Below, one piece after another: positions 1-7,300 of a stretch of 24,457 nucleotides of DNA. A program made the translations under genes and the position numbers. The DNA is from Thermoplasmatota archaeon (lineage in GTDB: Archaea > Thermoplasmatota > Thermoplasmata > UBA10834): the NCBI GenBank assembly GCA_030836605.1, contig JAUPMC010000042.1, positions 1 to 24,457 on the forward strand. The letters run 5' to 3'. How positions within the stretch are numbered: the stretch's first letter is position 1; every line of letters starts with the position of its first letter. The notes beneath the pieces were generated by a model. That model saw nothing but the letters and a program-made list of their open reading frames with translations. It was not told the origin of the DNA and ran no database searches.

Positions 1-1
1 G

Positions 2-421
2 GTGCTCGTCTTGGTCGGCTTCGTGATGGTATTCGCCGTCTCCCTTATCCTGCGGCACGAGGTCTCCGAGATAGTGAAGCACGTGAACTACTCGAACCTC
101 GGCGTGCGGTCCGAGTCCAAGGGCGCCATCGTCGGCCTCGTCTCGTGGATTGTGGCGGGGGCGACAATGTCCGCCCTCGCGATAGTGTCGACATGGACGT
201 ATTCATGGCAGTTCTCGCTCGTAGTGGTCGTGGCGTATGTCGTGTCATTGGTCGTCGTCATGTTCAGCACCTATGCCAGGATCCACATCGATGCCCCTGA
301 GATGCCACAGAAGGTCTACAACTTCCCCAAGCCGGTCCTCGCATGTGACGACGGCGAGAAGGAGCTCCCGAAGCCCGTGTACGGGGTTGTCAAGTCCATC
401 CCGAGGAACGCCCAGCTCTGA
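2..421 (+). CDS. C-terminal part of an unrecognised membrane protein (5' partial)
   Basis: The frame is open from the window edge, so the true start lies upstream; the first in-window GTG at base 2 is not taken as a real start. The visible 139 residues hold a hydrophobic segment at about 1-16, a charged loop (HEVSEIVKHVNYSNLGVRSESKG), two further membrane segments at about 43-62 and 68-88, and then a roughly 50-residue hydrophilic tail rich in Pro and Lys that should be cytoplasmic or peripheral. I do not recognise the family and can give no function. The gene ends 88 nt before the DUF998 gene, which seems to have its own TATA box, so the two need not be co-transcribed. Confidence 0.6.
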   Translation: MLVLVGFVMVFAVSLILRHEVSEIVKHVNYSNLGVRSESKGAIVGLVSWIVAGATMSALAIVSTWTYSWQFSLVVVVAYVVSLVVVMFSTYARIHIDAPEMPQKVYNFPKPVLACDDGEKELPKPVYGVVKSIPRNAQL

Positions 422-468
422 ACCGTTTCGGCCCCGCGTCGGCGGACCACCGTCCGATGCGGTGGTAC

Positions 469-477
469 GATTATACG
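469..477 (+). promoter_or_regulatory. TATA box of the DUF998 gene
   Basis: The motif GATTATACG is centred about 27 nt upstream of the GTG at 501 and 36 nt upstream of the ATG at 510, the spacing expected for an archaeal box A with a transcript that starts at or just before the start codon. Assigned by motif and distance only. Confidence 0.45.
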
Positions 478-509
478 CCCTCACGCGCATACGTGCGCTC
501 GTGCGGGTC

Positions 510-1115
510 ATGGGCAGGTCATACGAACTGGGCCCGGTCTGCGGCCTTCTCGCCATCGCCTCGTTCTCGGCACTGTACCTCATCGCGGCGTCCAATGACC
601 CGGACTACACGTTCCTGGAGAACTACCTTAGTGACCTCGGGGTCGGCCCGTGGGCCTGGGCCTTCAACTCGGCCCTCATGCTGTCAGGGGCGTTGATCGC
701 TCTGTTCTCGCTCCTCGGTCTGCACCCCCTCCTGGGCCACTCCTTGCCCGCGAGGGCCGGGCCAGCCCTGCTCGCCGTCGCGGGCGTCCTGCTCGTGAAC
801 GTGGGGATATTCACGGAGGACTCGGGGGATGCGCACCTGGCCTTCTCCATCGCGTTCTTCCTGACCCTCCTAGCAGCCTTGGGCGTCCTGACGTACGCCC
901 TGCACGCCACTGGCGCCCTTGGCCGGGTGGGCACAATCGCATCTGCCTCCGCGTTCGTATTCGGCCTGGCCCTCCTCGCTATCGGGCTGGGCCCGTTCTC
1001 GGAGACATTGGCCGTGCTGACCGCACTTGTCTGGGGCACCGTGACGTCCGTCCTGATGCTGACAAAGGCCCGCGGAGCGCGCGCTCAGCGGGGCCCGGTC
1101 CCACCTACTTTGTAG
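510..1115 (+). CDS. DUF998 family integral membrane protein
   Basis: A 201-residue protein made almost wholly of membrane segments. About six helices can be seen, the first at residues 6-22. The sequence after helix 1, with YTFLENYLSDLGVGP followed by AFNSALMLSG, fits the Y...LSDLG...fN pattern of the DUF998 family of bacterial and archaeal membrane proteins, whose biochemical role is unknown. The frame stays open far upstream into the previous gene, so the start was chosen from context: ATG at 510, or GTG at 501 three codons earlier, both just downstream of a TATA box at 469-477. The C-terminus is a short basic tail with several Arg and Pro. No enzyme motif is seen. Confidence 0.75.
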   Translation: MGRSYELGPVCGLLAIASFSALYLIAASNDPDYTFLENYLSDLGVGPWAWAFNSALMLSGALIALFSLLGLHPLLGHSLPARAGPALLAVAGVLLVNVGIFTEDSGDAHLAFSIAFFLTLLAALGVLTYALHATGALGRVGTIASASAFVFGLALLAIGLGPFSETLAVLTALVWGTVTSVLMLTKARGARAQRGPVPPTL

Positions 1116-1132
1116 GGTGTGTCTTGGAATCA

Positions 1133-1139
1133 TTTTAAG
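1133..1139 (+). promoter_or_regulatory. TATA-like box upstream of the aminotransferase gene
   Basis: TTTTAAG lies 18 nt after the stop of the DUF998 gene and would place transcription start near 1160-1165, leaving a leader of about 40 nt that consists mostly of the hairpin at 1170-1187 and the ribosome binding site. Confidence 0.4.
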
Positions 1140-1169
1140 ACAAGGATGCAATCAGCAGGCCGATAATCA

Positions 1170-1187
1170 GCGCCCCTTCAGGGGCGC
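1170..1187 (+). promoter_or_regulatory. GC-rich stem-loop just upstream of the aminotransferase ribosome binding site
   Basis: GCGCCCC (1170-1176), loop TTCA and GGGGCGC (1181-1187) form a perfect 7-bp stem with a 4-nt loop. It ends two or three bases before the GTGAGG ribosome binding site (1190-1195) and 16 nt before the ATG at 1204. In the predicted leader it would be the main structure. A regulatory role is inference. Confidence 0.4.
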
Positions 1188-1203
1188 CAGTGAGGATGAT
1201 GTC

Positions 1204-2409
1204 ATGAATGCCAAAGACTACATCGAACTCGAGGGAACATACGGCGCCCACAACTACCACCCGTTGCCCGTCGTCATATCGAAGGCGAAAGGCGTCTGGG
1301 TCTGGGACGTCGAGGGCAAGAAGTACATGGACATGCTCAGCTCGTACTCGGCGATCAACCAGGGCCACCTGCACCCGAAGATCGTAAAGGCCGCGGTCGA
1401 CCAGATGGGCAGGGTCTCGCTCACATCGAGGGCGTTCTCAAACGACAGGATGGGCCCGTTCCTGAAGAAACTCTGCGAGCTCGCGGGGCTCGAGATGGCC
1501 CTCCCCATGAACACCGGGGCGGAGGCGGTGGAGACATCGATCAAGCTCGCCAGGAGATGGGGCCACATGAAGAAGGGCATCCCGGAGGACAAGGGCGAGA
1601 TCATCGTGTGCGAGAACAACTTCCACGGCCGCACAACCACGATCATAAGCTTCTCGTCAGACCCTGACTCGAAGAAGGGCTTCGGGCCGTTCACCCCTGG
1701 CTTCGTCACGATACCGTACAACGACATCAAGGCCTTCGAGAAGGCCATCAACAAGGAGACGATCGGCATATTGGTCGAGCCCATCCAGGGCGAGGCGGGC
1801 ATCAACGTGCCCTCGCCGGGATACCTCAAGGAACTGAGGAGGATATGCGACCAGAAGGGCATCCTGCTTATCATAGACGAGATACAGACCGGCTTCGCGC
1901 GCACCGGCAAGATGTTCGCCTTCCAGCACGAGGGCATCAAGCCCGACATCCTGTGCGTCGGCAAGGCACTCGGCGGGGGCCTCTACCCCGTGTCCGCGGC
2001 GGTGTCGACGAGGGAGCTCATGAGCGTGTTCAAGCCAGGCTCCCACGGCAGCACGTTCGGCGGGAACCCGCTCGCGTGCGCGATCGCAGAGGCGTCCTTG
2101 AATGTCCTCGTGGAGGAGAAGCTGGACGCGAAGTCGAAGGAGATGGGGGACTACTTCGTCAAGAGGATCGAGGACCTCAAGATCGAGAAGATCAAGTGCA
2201 TAAGGCACAAAGGCCTCCTCATCGGGGTCGAGTTCAAGCTGGGCCCCGGGGAGACCGTCAGGCCAATCTGCGAGAAGCTGATGGCGGAGGGCGTCCTGGC
2301 CAAAGACACCCACGAGAAGACCATCAGGTTCGCGCCGCCCCTGGTCATCTCGAAGGCCGAGGTCGACTGGGCGATGGAGCGGATCAAGAAGGTGTTCGAG
2401 GCCTGCTGA
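1204..2409 (+). CDS. rocD: Class III PLP aminotransferase, ornithine aminotransferase type
   Basis: A 401-residue protein, the normal length for ornithine-oxo-acid transaminase, which moves the delta-amino group of ornithine to 2-oxoglutarate to give glutamate semialdehyde. Class III (fold type I) marks are clear: the N-terminal HNYHPLPVVISKAKG and DVEGKKYMDMLSSYSAINQGH stretches typical of OAT, the FHGRT motif near residue 143, D225 in LLIIDEIQTGFARTG, and the Schiff-base lysine K254 in VGKALGGGLYPVSA, followed by HGSTFGGNPLAC. The ATG at 1204 is chosen because GAGG sits 9 nt upstream; the open frame back to 1117 has no better start. Acetylornithine or another omega-amino acid transaminase cannot be excluded, but the N-terminal sequence favours OAT. 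Neighbours do not form an arginine or proline pathway cluster, so the physiological direction is unclear. Confidence 0.82.
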   Translation: MNAKDYIELEGTYGAHNYHPLPVVISKAKGVWVWDVEGKKYMDMLSSYSAINQGHLHPKIVKAAVDQMGRVSLTSRAFSNDRMGPFLKKLCELAGLEMALPMNTGAEAVETSIKLARRWGHMKKGIPEDKGEIIVCENNFHGRTTTIISFSSDPDSKKGFGPFTPGFVTIPYNDIKAFEKAINKETIGILVEPIQGEAGINVPSPGYLKELRRICDQKGILLIIDEIQTGFARTGKMFAFQHEGIKPDILCVGKALGGGLYPVSAAVSTRELMSVFKPGSHGSTFGGNPLACAIAEASLNVLVEEKLDAKSKEMGDYFVKRIEDLKIEKIKCIRHKGLLIGVEFKLGPGETVRPICEKLMAEGVLAKDTHEKTIRFAPPLVISKAEVDWAMERIKKVFEAC

Positions 2410-2420
2410 CGGGCCGCTCT

Positions 2421-2448
2421 CCACTGGGCCGATATGGCCTCCAAGTGG
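2421..2448. other. Imperfect inverted repeat in the aminotransferase-PPC gap
   Basis: The 110-nt gap between 2409 and 2520 holds CCACT (2421-2425) pairing with AGTGG (2444-2448) around an inner GGCC (2427-2430)/GGCC (2436-2439) with a GATAT loop. It lies 12 nt past the aminotransferase stop. It could be a 3' end structure or part of the leader of the next gene. No convincing TATA box was found in this gap. Confidence 0.25.
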
Positions 2449-2519
2449 AAATCATCGAGGCACAGTACGTTGCGCAACTACTTCGAGTCGAATGACTATG
2501 CCTCGTCGGGGTTGCTTCG

Positions 2520-2936
2520 ATGCAACAGTCAAGGAGCGGTCAGATACACATCCTCCGGCTAGACGACGGCGAGGACATCATCGAGTCGATACTGAAGTCA
2601 GCGAGGGATTCGAGGTCCACCATGCTGATATGCGCCGGCCTCGGGATGATCACCGACTTCGAGCTCGGGTACTTCGAGAAGGGAGAGTACATCAGCAAGT
2701 CGTATCCCGAACCACATGAGCTCTTGTCCATCCAGGGCGTGATATCTGGATACGGCGAGCACAGGGTCCACATCCACGTCTCCGTCGCGGACAGGGAGCA
2801 CAGGATGTTCGGCGGGCATCTCCTGAAGGGGAAGGTCTGGATGTCCAACGAGATCGGGATCCTGAGGTTGGACGGCGTACGGTCGACCCGCGAGATGAAC
2901 CCGGAGAAGAAAGTGGCGATCCTGAACCTCCAGTGA
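2520..2936 (+). CDS. PPC/DUF296 domain protein
   Basis: A 138-residue single-domain protein. It fits the PPC (plants and prokaryotes conserved, DUF296) fold from end to end: an N-terminal LRLDDGEDIIESILKSA segment, MLICAGLGMITDFELGYFE, EPHELLSIQGVISGYG, the diagnostic HIHVSVADREHRMFGGHLL with conserved histidines, and a final strand pair ending in the ILRLDG region. In plants the domain is found in AT-hook DNA-binding proteins; in prokaryotes it stands alone, forms trimers, and some members bind a metal through the conserved histidines. The DNA-binding role is not established for archaeal members, so no function is assigned. ATG at 2520 is the first start giving the complete domain; no strong ribosome binding site is seen. 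Confidence 0.85.
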   Translation: MQQSRSGQIHILRLDDGEDIIESILKSARDSRSTMLICAGLGMITDFELGYFEKGEYISKSYPEPHELLSIQGVISGYGEHRVHIHVSVADREHRMFGGHLLKGKVWMSNEIGILRLDGVRSTREMNPEKKVAILNLQ

Positions 2937-2959
2937 ATCGGCCGGCCACGAATGTAGAG

Positions 2960-3031
2960 TGCGGCTGCCGGGATTCGAACCCGGGCTTGAAGCTTGGGAA
3001 GCTTCAGTCCTAACCACTAGACTACAGCCGC
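2960..3031 (-). tRNA. tRNA-Gly, anticodon CCC
   Basis: Read on the minus strand, a full cloverleaf forms: acceptor GCGGCTG/CAGCCGC, D arm GTC/GAC, anticodon stem GAAGC/GCTTC around loop TTCCCAA (anticodon CCC, reading GGG), a 4-nt variable loop, and T stem CCGGG/CCCGG around TTCGAAT. The discriminator base is A (2960). The 3' CCA is not encoded and no intron interrupts the anticodon arm. The 5' end lies 7 nt after the stop codon of the UPF0147 gene on the same strand, so the tRNA may be processed from that message. Confidence 0.96.
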
Positions 3032-3038
3032 TCCGGGC

Positions 3039-3293
3039 TCACTTGACCGTCTCGAGCTGGCTTATGATGTTCCAGATGAGCGTCCGCCCGTGCAGCGGTA
3101 TGTTTGGGTCGTTGGCCAGCTCGTCGAGAATCATGATCGCGCTGGCGCTCCTGATGTCGAGTGCCTCCTGCTTCTGGGAGAGGCGCTCCTTGGCCTGGGT
3201 CGCGCCGCGCCTGATGTTCCTCGGCACGGAGTTATCGTCCGCTAGCTGGTCTAGAACCTCCATTATCTGCCTGAGCCTCGCTTCCATGTCCAT
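3039..3293 (-). CDS. UPF0147 family protein
   Basis: An 84-residue all-helical acidic/basic protein of the archaeal UPF0147 family, recognised from the N-terminal LRQIMEVLDQLADDNSVPRNIRRG and the ending DELANDPNIPLHGRTLIWNIISQLE, which are typical of the family; full length for the family. Its function is unknown. ATG at 3293 is supported by AAGGTGG 8 nt upstream. It lies 49 nt after the RAM-domain gene and 7 nt before tRNA-Gly on the same strand, with no obvious promoter in between, so the three may form one transcription unit. Confidence 0.88.
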   Translation of the reverse strand: MDMEARLRQIMEVLDQLADDNSVPRNIRRGATQAKERLSQKQEALDIRSASAIMILDELANDPNIPLHGRTLIWNIISQLETVK

Positions 3294-3342
3294 CTGAGAC
3301 CACCTTGCCGAAACATCGTTCGAATGACAGTCGGGAGAGGAA

Positions 3343-3684
3343 TCACTCCTTGTTCTCCTCTTCCGGCTCCTTGACCTTCCCGCGCTCCTTGAATGTCGTC
3401 ACGACCATGAAGGTCTTCGTCTCCTTCACGCCCTCAATGCTCGCGACGTCGTCTACAATGAACTTCTTCAAGGCCGCGTAGTTGGGGAACCTGGCCTTGG
3501 CGATTATGTCCGTGTCGCCGGTGACGAGGAACACATCCTCGACATAGTTGAACCCTGCGATCTTCTGCGCCACCAGGTCCGAGCCCTTCGTGTCTATCTT
3601 GAAGCTCACCAATGCGGCGACCTGGTCCTCGCCGTAGTACGACGATATGATTTCCTCGTACTCCTTCTTGTCCTTCTCTTCCAT
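3343..3684 (-). CDS. Stand-alone Lrp/AsnC ligand-binding (RAM) domain protein
   Basis: A 113-residue protein with only the C-terminal half of an Lrp/AsnC regulator. Residues 22-97 show the RAM beta-alpha-beta-beta-alpha-beta order: AALVSFKIDTKG, then KIAGFNYVEDVFLVTGDTDIIAKARFPNYAALKKFI and IEGVKETKTFMVVTTFKE. The VTGDTDIIAKARF segment matches the conserved GxxD.hl.v. core where amino acid effectors bind in full-length regulators. No helix-turn-helix precedes it; residues 1-20 are a charged helix and the last 15 an acidic/Lys tail. Such proteins form dimers or octamers and may sense amino acids or pair with a full Lrp protein. Start ATG at 3684 follows a GGGGGCG ribosome binding site. Confidence 0.85.
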   Translation of the reverse strand: MEEKDKKEYEEIISSYYGEDQVAALVSFKIDTKGSDLVAQKIAGFNYVEDVFLVTGDTDIIAKARFPNYAALKKFIVDDVASIEGVKETKTFMVVTTFKERGKVKEPEEENKE

Positions 3685-3812
3685 TCAAAGCGCCCCCTAT
3701 CGGTCCGCCTCGGCCTTGTGGTGCCCGCGCCCGGCGCTTCCGGGACGAATACGGCTCCGGCGAACCCTTGACCGCGTTCGGCTGCCTTTCTACTACGCAC
3801 TCGCGCGCGAAC

Positions 3813-3983
3813 TCACAGGCGCGCGCCCTCGAACTCCTCTTGGAGGTCTATGATGACCTGCTCCAATATCTCCTCCAAGGAGGCGCTCCTGTACTCTCTA
3901 ACGCCGCCCAGGTCGCTCTGCACTCTGGCTACGTACGCGGCGTTGCTCTTCAGAAACTCAACGTTGCACAAGGGCTCTTCCAT
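3813..3983 (-). CDS. Small hypothetical protein, 56 residues
   Basis: A short open frame that begins MEEPLCNVEFLKSNAAYVAR and ends QVIIDLQEEFEGARL. ATG at 3983 follows GGGGTGA 7 nt upstream, with an in-frame TGA just before, so the start is fixed. The composition (acidic amphipathic helices, few prolines, normal codon use) is that of a real protein, while the overlapping plus-strand frames give Cys/Ser/Arg-rich shadow sequence. A TATA box stands at 4072-4078. Two or three helices are likely; no family is recognised with certainty and no function is proposed. The gene ends 128 nt before the RAM-domain gene on the same strand. Confidence 0.65.
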   Translation of the reverse strand: MEEPLCNVEFLKSNAAYVARVQSDLGGVREYRSASLEEILEQVIIDLQEEFEGARL

Positions 3984-4071
3984 CCGTGTTCACCCCATCT
4001 GGCCCTGGGCACCACCCGAGGCCATGGATTGCACGCTGGCGCGCTATACGTGCACTATTATTTAGAACTTT

Positions 4072-4078
4072 CTTATAT
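4072..4078 (-). promoter_or_regulatory. TATA box of the 56-residue protein gene
   Basis: On the minus strand this reads ATATAAG followed by AAAG. It would start transcription near 4048-4050, leaving a leader of about 65 nt before ATG 3983. A second AT-rich stretch (4054-4064) could act instead. Confidence 0.45.
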
Positions 4079-4196
4079 GGTTTTCGGTCCCAGGCACGGG
4101 CCAGCTATCCTGGTCCTTGGCATGACAAGGCTAGTCACGGTCCGGGGACCCCGATCCCGCCGATGTCCAATAGCGTCCATCGCCCTCGAATAGGTA

Positions 4197-4204
4197 TTAT
4201 ATAT
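4197..4204 (+). promoter_or_regulatory. TATA box upstream of the ileS leader
   Basis: TTATATAT in a GC-rich background is one of the clearest box A motifs in the window. Its centre is 29-30 nt before the ATG at 4230, so transcription should begin at or within a few bases of that ATG, and about 100 nt before the ileS start codon. Confidence 0.65.
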
Positions 4205-4229
4205 CGTCCCCGCCGTTCCAAATAATCCG

Positions 4230-4271
4230 ATGAACTCGGCTGGCCAGCATCTGATTATAGTCATAGGCTGA
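4230..4271 (+). CDS. Candidate leaderless leader peptide upstream of ileS
   Basis: ATG at 4230 opens a 13-codon frame, MNSAGQHLIIVIG, closed by TGA at 4269-4271. Four adjacent codons read Ile-Ile-Val-Ile (ATT ATA GTC ATA), directly upstream of the isoleucyl-tRNA synthetase gene, and the ATG coincides with the start point predicted from the TATA box at 4197-4204. The stop lies 55 nt before the ileS ATG. Seen: frame, codons and spacing. Inferred: that it is translated and senses charged tRNA-Ile. A chance short frame remains possible. Confidence 0.35.
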   Translation: MNSAGQHLIIVIG

Positions 4272-4326
4272 TTCTAGCCACCATTGCCGAGTTTGTGATA
4301 GAGCCCTTTTGGAGGAGTCTGTTGCG

Positions 4327-7300
4327 ATGAGGAGGTACTACCGAGAACCCGCCGGGGAGACCCTGCCCGTGATCGAGGCGGAGGTCTTGGCGCTCTGGGG
4401 AGAGGAGGGCATCCTCTCCAAGGTCAAGGAGCGGATGCGGGGCGGAGAACCTCTCGTGTTCTGCGAAGGCCCTCCGACGGCGAACCGACCGCCGCACATG
4501 GGCGACGCGCTCACGCGCGCGGTGAAGGACGCGTTCCTCAGGTACCATATCATGAACGGCCGCAGGGTCGTCCCTTACATCGCCGGCTGGGACTGCCACG
4601 GGCTCCCGGTCGAGCTCGAGGTCGAGAGGAGCTTCGGGACCGACAGCAAGGCCGCGATAGAGTCCTACGGCGTCGACAGGTTCAACGCGGTATGCCGCGA
4701 GAGCGTCGTGCGCTACAAGGCCGATTGGGAGGAGATGAGCCGGCGCGTGGGCTACGGGATCGATTACGAGGGCGCGTACCTGACGATGTCGAACGAGTAC
4801 ATCGAGAGCGTCTGGTGGTCCCTGAAGCAACTGCATTCGAAGGGGCTTCTGTCCAAGTCATCCCAGGTCGTCCCGTACTGCCCGAGGTGCGGCACCTCCC
4901 TGAGCACGCACGAGGCCGCCCTCGGCTTCGAGGAGTCCGAGGTCAGGTGGACCCTTGTGCGGTTCAAGGTCCCGGCCATCGACGCGTACGCCCTCGTGTA
5001 CACGGAGTCCCCGTGGACATTGGTCGCGAACGCGCTGCTGGCGGTCGACGCGTCGAAGCAATACTCGGTGTTCGAGCTGTCTGGCGAGAAGCTGCTCGTG
5101 GCCGATGAGAAGGCGGCGCTCCTCGGGTCCGCCGCGAAACCCCTCAGGACGATGCGTGGTTCGGAGCTCGTGGGCCTTTCCTACGAGCCGCCGTTCGAGT
5201 ACCACGGTTTCGACGGGCGAGGGTTCAGGGTCGTCGCCTCCACGGAGGTCACCAAGGAGGAAGGTACAGGCGTCATGCACGTGTCCCCTCCATATGCGTC
5301 CGCGGACTGTGGCATCGGCGCGGCGGAGGGCATCGACCTGTTCGACCCGGTGGACGACACTGGCAGGTTCACGGACGCCGTCCCCGAGCTCGCTGGCAGG
5401 TCCGTGCACGACGCATCGTCCGAGGTCGTGCGCATGGTCGAGGTCAAGGGCCTGCTCTTCAAGTGGGGCCTGACGAAGCGGTCGAGCCCGTTCTGCTGGC
5501 GGTGCCGCACACCTCTCATGCACAGGCTGATGGACGCGTGGTCCGTGCGCGCCTCGGGCGCGAAGGAACGCATGGCCCAGCTCAACGCCGGCGTGAGGTG
5601 GGTCCCTGAGGACTACCGGGACGGAAGGTTCGGCGCCTTCCTCGAGGACGCGAAGGACTGGTCGGTCAGCAGGAGCAGGTACTGGGGCACTCCCCTGCCG
5701 GTCTGGCGGTGCCCGTCAGGGCACGAGGTCTGCGTCGGGAGCCTCGAGGAGCTGTCCAGGCTCTCCGCGGCGCCACTCCCGGCCCCGCTCGACCTGCACA
5801 GGCCGCAGATCGACTCCGTGAGGCTGCGTTGCCCCGAGTGCGGGGGGGAGATGTCCAGGGAGCACTATGTCCTCGACTGCTGGTACGACTCCGGATGCGC
5901 CCCGTTCGCGCAGTATCACTATCCTTTCGAGAACATGGCCGAGTTCGAGACCCACAGGTCGGTGGACTTCATCACGGAATCTGCGGACCAGACCAGGGGC
6001 TGGTTCTACACGCAGCACGTGCTCAGCACTCTGCTGTTCGACGCCCCCGCGTTCAAGTCGGTGCTCGTCCTCGGGAACCTGCTCGATGACAAAGACCGCG
6101 TCGTGAAGTCGTCCGCCGAGGGCGTCGCCACTCCAGGGGAGGTGTTCTCGTCCGTGGGGGCCGACGCGGCGAGGCTGTACCTGCTGGATTCGGCGGTGTG
6201 GCAGCCAGTCAAGTTCTCCATGGACGATGTGAGGAAGGCCATGTTCGGCACTTTCACGACAGTCCTGAACCTGTACGCGTTCTACTCGTCGAACGCGAAC
6301 GCGTACGGTTACACGGGCCAGGAGGCCAAGGAGCGGACGCACGACCTCGACAGGTGGATCGTGTCGAGGCTGAACACGACGGTCAAGGAGGTCAGGGCGG
6401 GTTTCGACGCGCTCGAGGTCCAGTCCGCCGTGCACGCGGTCGTCCGGTTCATCGACGACCTCAGCGGCTGGTACGTGCGCAGGTCCAGGAGGAGGTTCTG
6501 GGTCGAGAGCGACCCGGAGGACAGGTTCTCCGCGCACGCGACGCTAAACGAGTGCCTCACGACCCTCTCGCTCCTGATGGCCCCGGCCGCGCCGTTCTTC
6601 TCTGATTGGCTGTACCGGAGACTACTGGGCCGGAAAGGGTCGGTGCACCTGGAGGACTTCCCAGTCGCCGACGAGTCCCAGATAGACCCGTCCCTAGAGG
6701 TCCAGATGGCCCTGGTCCGACAGGCCGTCGAGGCCGGGAGGACCGCCCGGCAGGGAGCCAACATCAAGCTCAGACAGCCGTTGGACGAGGCCGTCATCGC
6801 GGCCGGGAGGGACGGCGCATGGGTCCTCCGCAGGTACGAGAAGATGCTCTCGGAGGAGCTCAACGTGAAGAGGATCGAGTGCGTCGAGTCGAGGGAGGGC
6901 ATGGTGGAGTTCGTCGTCTCCCCGAACCTGAGGACGATCGGTCCCAAGTACAAGGAGACGGCGGCCGAGGTGTCCAGGATGCTGGGGCAGGTGGACGGGA
7001 ACGAGCTCGTCAAGCACCTCAGGACCGTCGGAAGGGTGAGGCTCGGGGGCTTCGACCTGTGCGAGGAGGACGTGGTCGTGTCGGAGAGGCAGAAGAGCGG
7101 GTACGCCCACGCCAGCGCCGGGGACGTCCATGTCTACATATCGCTCGGAATCGACAAGAGACTCAAGATCGAGGGCCTCGCGAGGGAGGTCATCAGGCGC
7201 GTCCAGCACATGCGCAAGGAGCAGGGGCTGCGGTTCGAGGACGAAGTGGAGGTGGGATACAGCGCCCACCCGGACATCGAGGCCGCCATCGCGTCATACC

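Larger units (their letters stand above)
3984..4326. other. Intergenic region between the small protein gene and ileS (343 nt)
   Basis: This is the longest stretch without a main gene. It holds two divergent TATA boxes (4072-4078 reading left, 4197-4204 reading right), a candidate leader ORF at 4230-4271, and the GGAGGAG ribosome binding site of ileS at 4311-4317. The 4080-4190 part shows no gene, tRNA or strong repeat that I can support. Confidence 0.7.

Noticed and set aside
4227..4272. C/D-box guide RNA: GATGA near 4228 and two CTGA motifs at 4251 and 4268
   Set aside because: The C box departs from RTGATGA, no C' box or terminal stem is found, and the CTGA spacing is wrong; the leader ORF explains the stretch better.
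6091..6117. Loss of KMSKS in ileS as a local frameshift
   Set aside because: The frame is right on both sides (LVLGNLLDD before, GADAARLYLL after) and spacing matches the family without a gap, so the change is by substitution.
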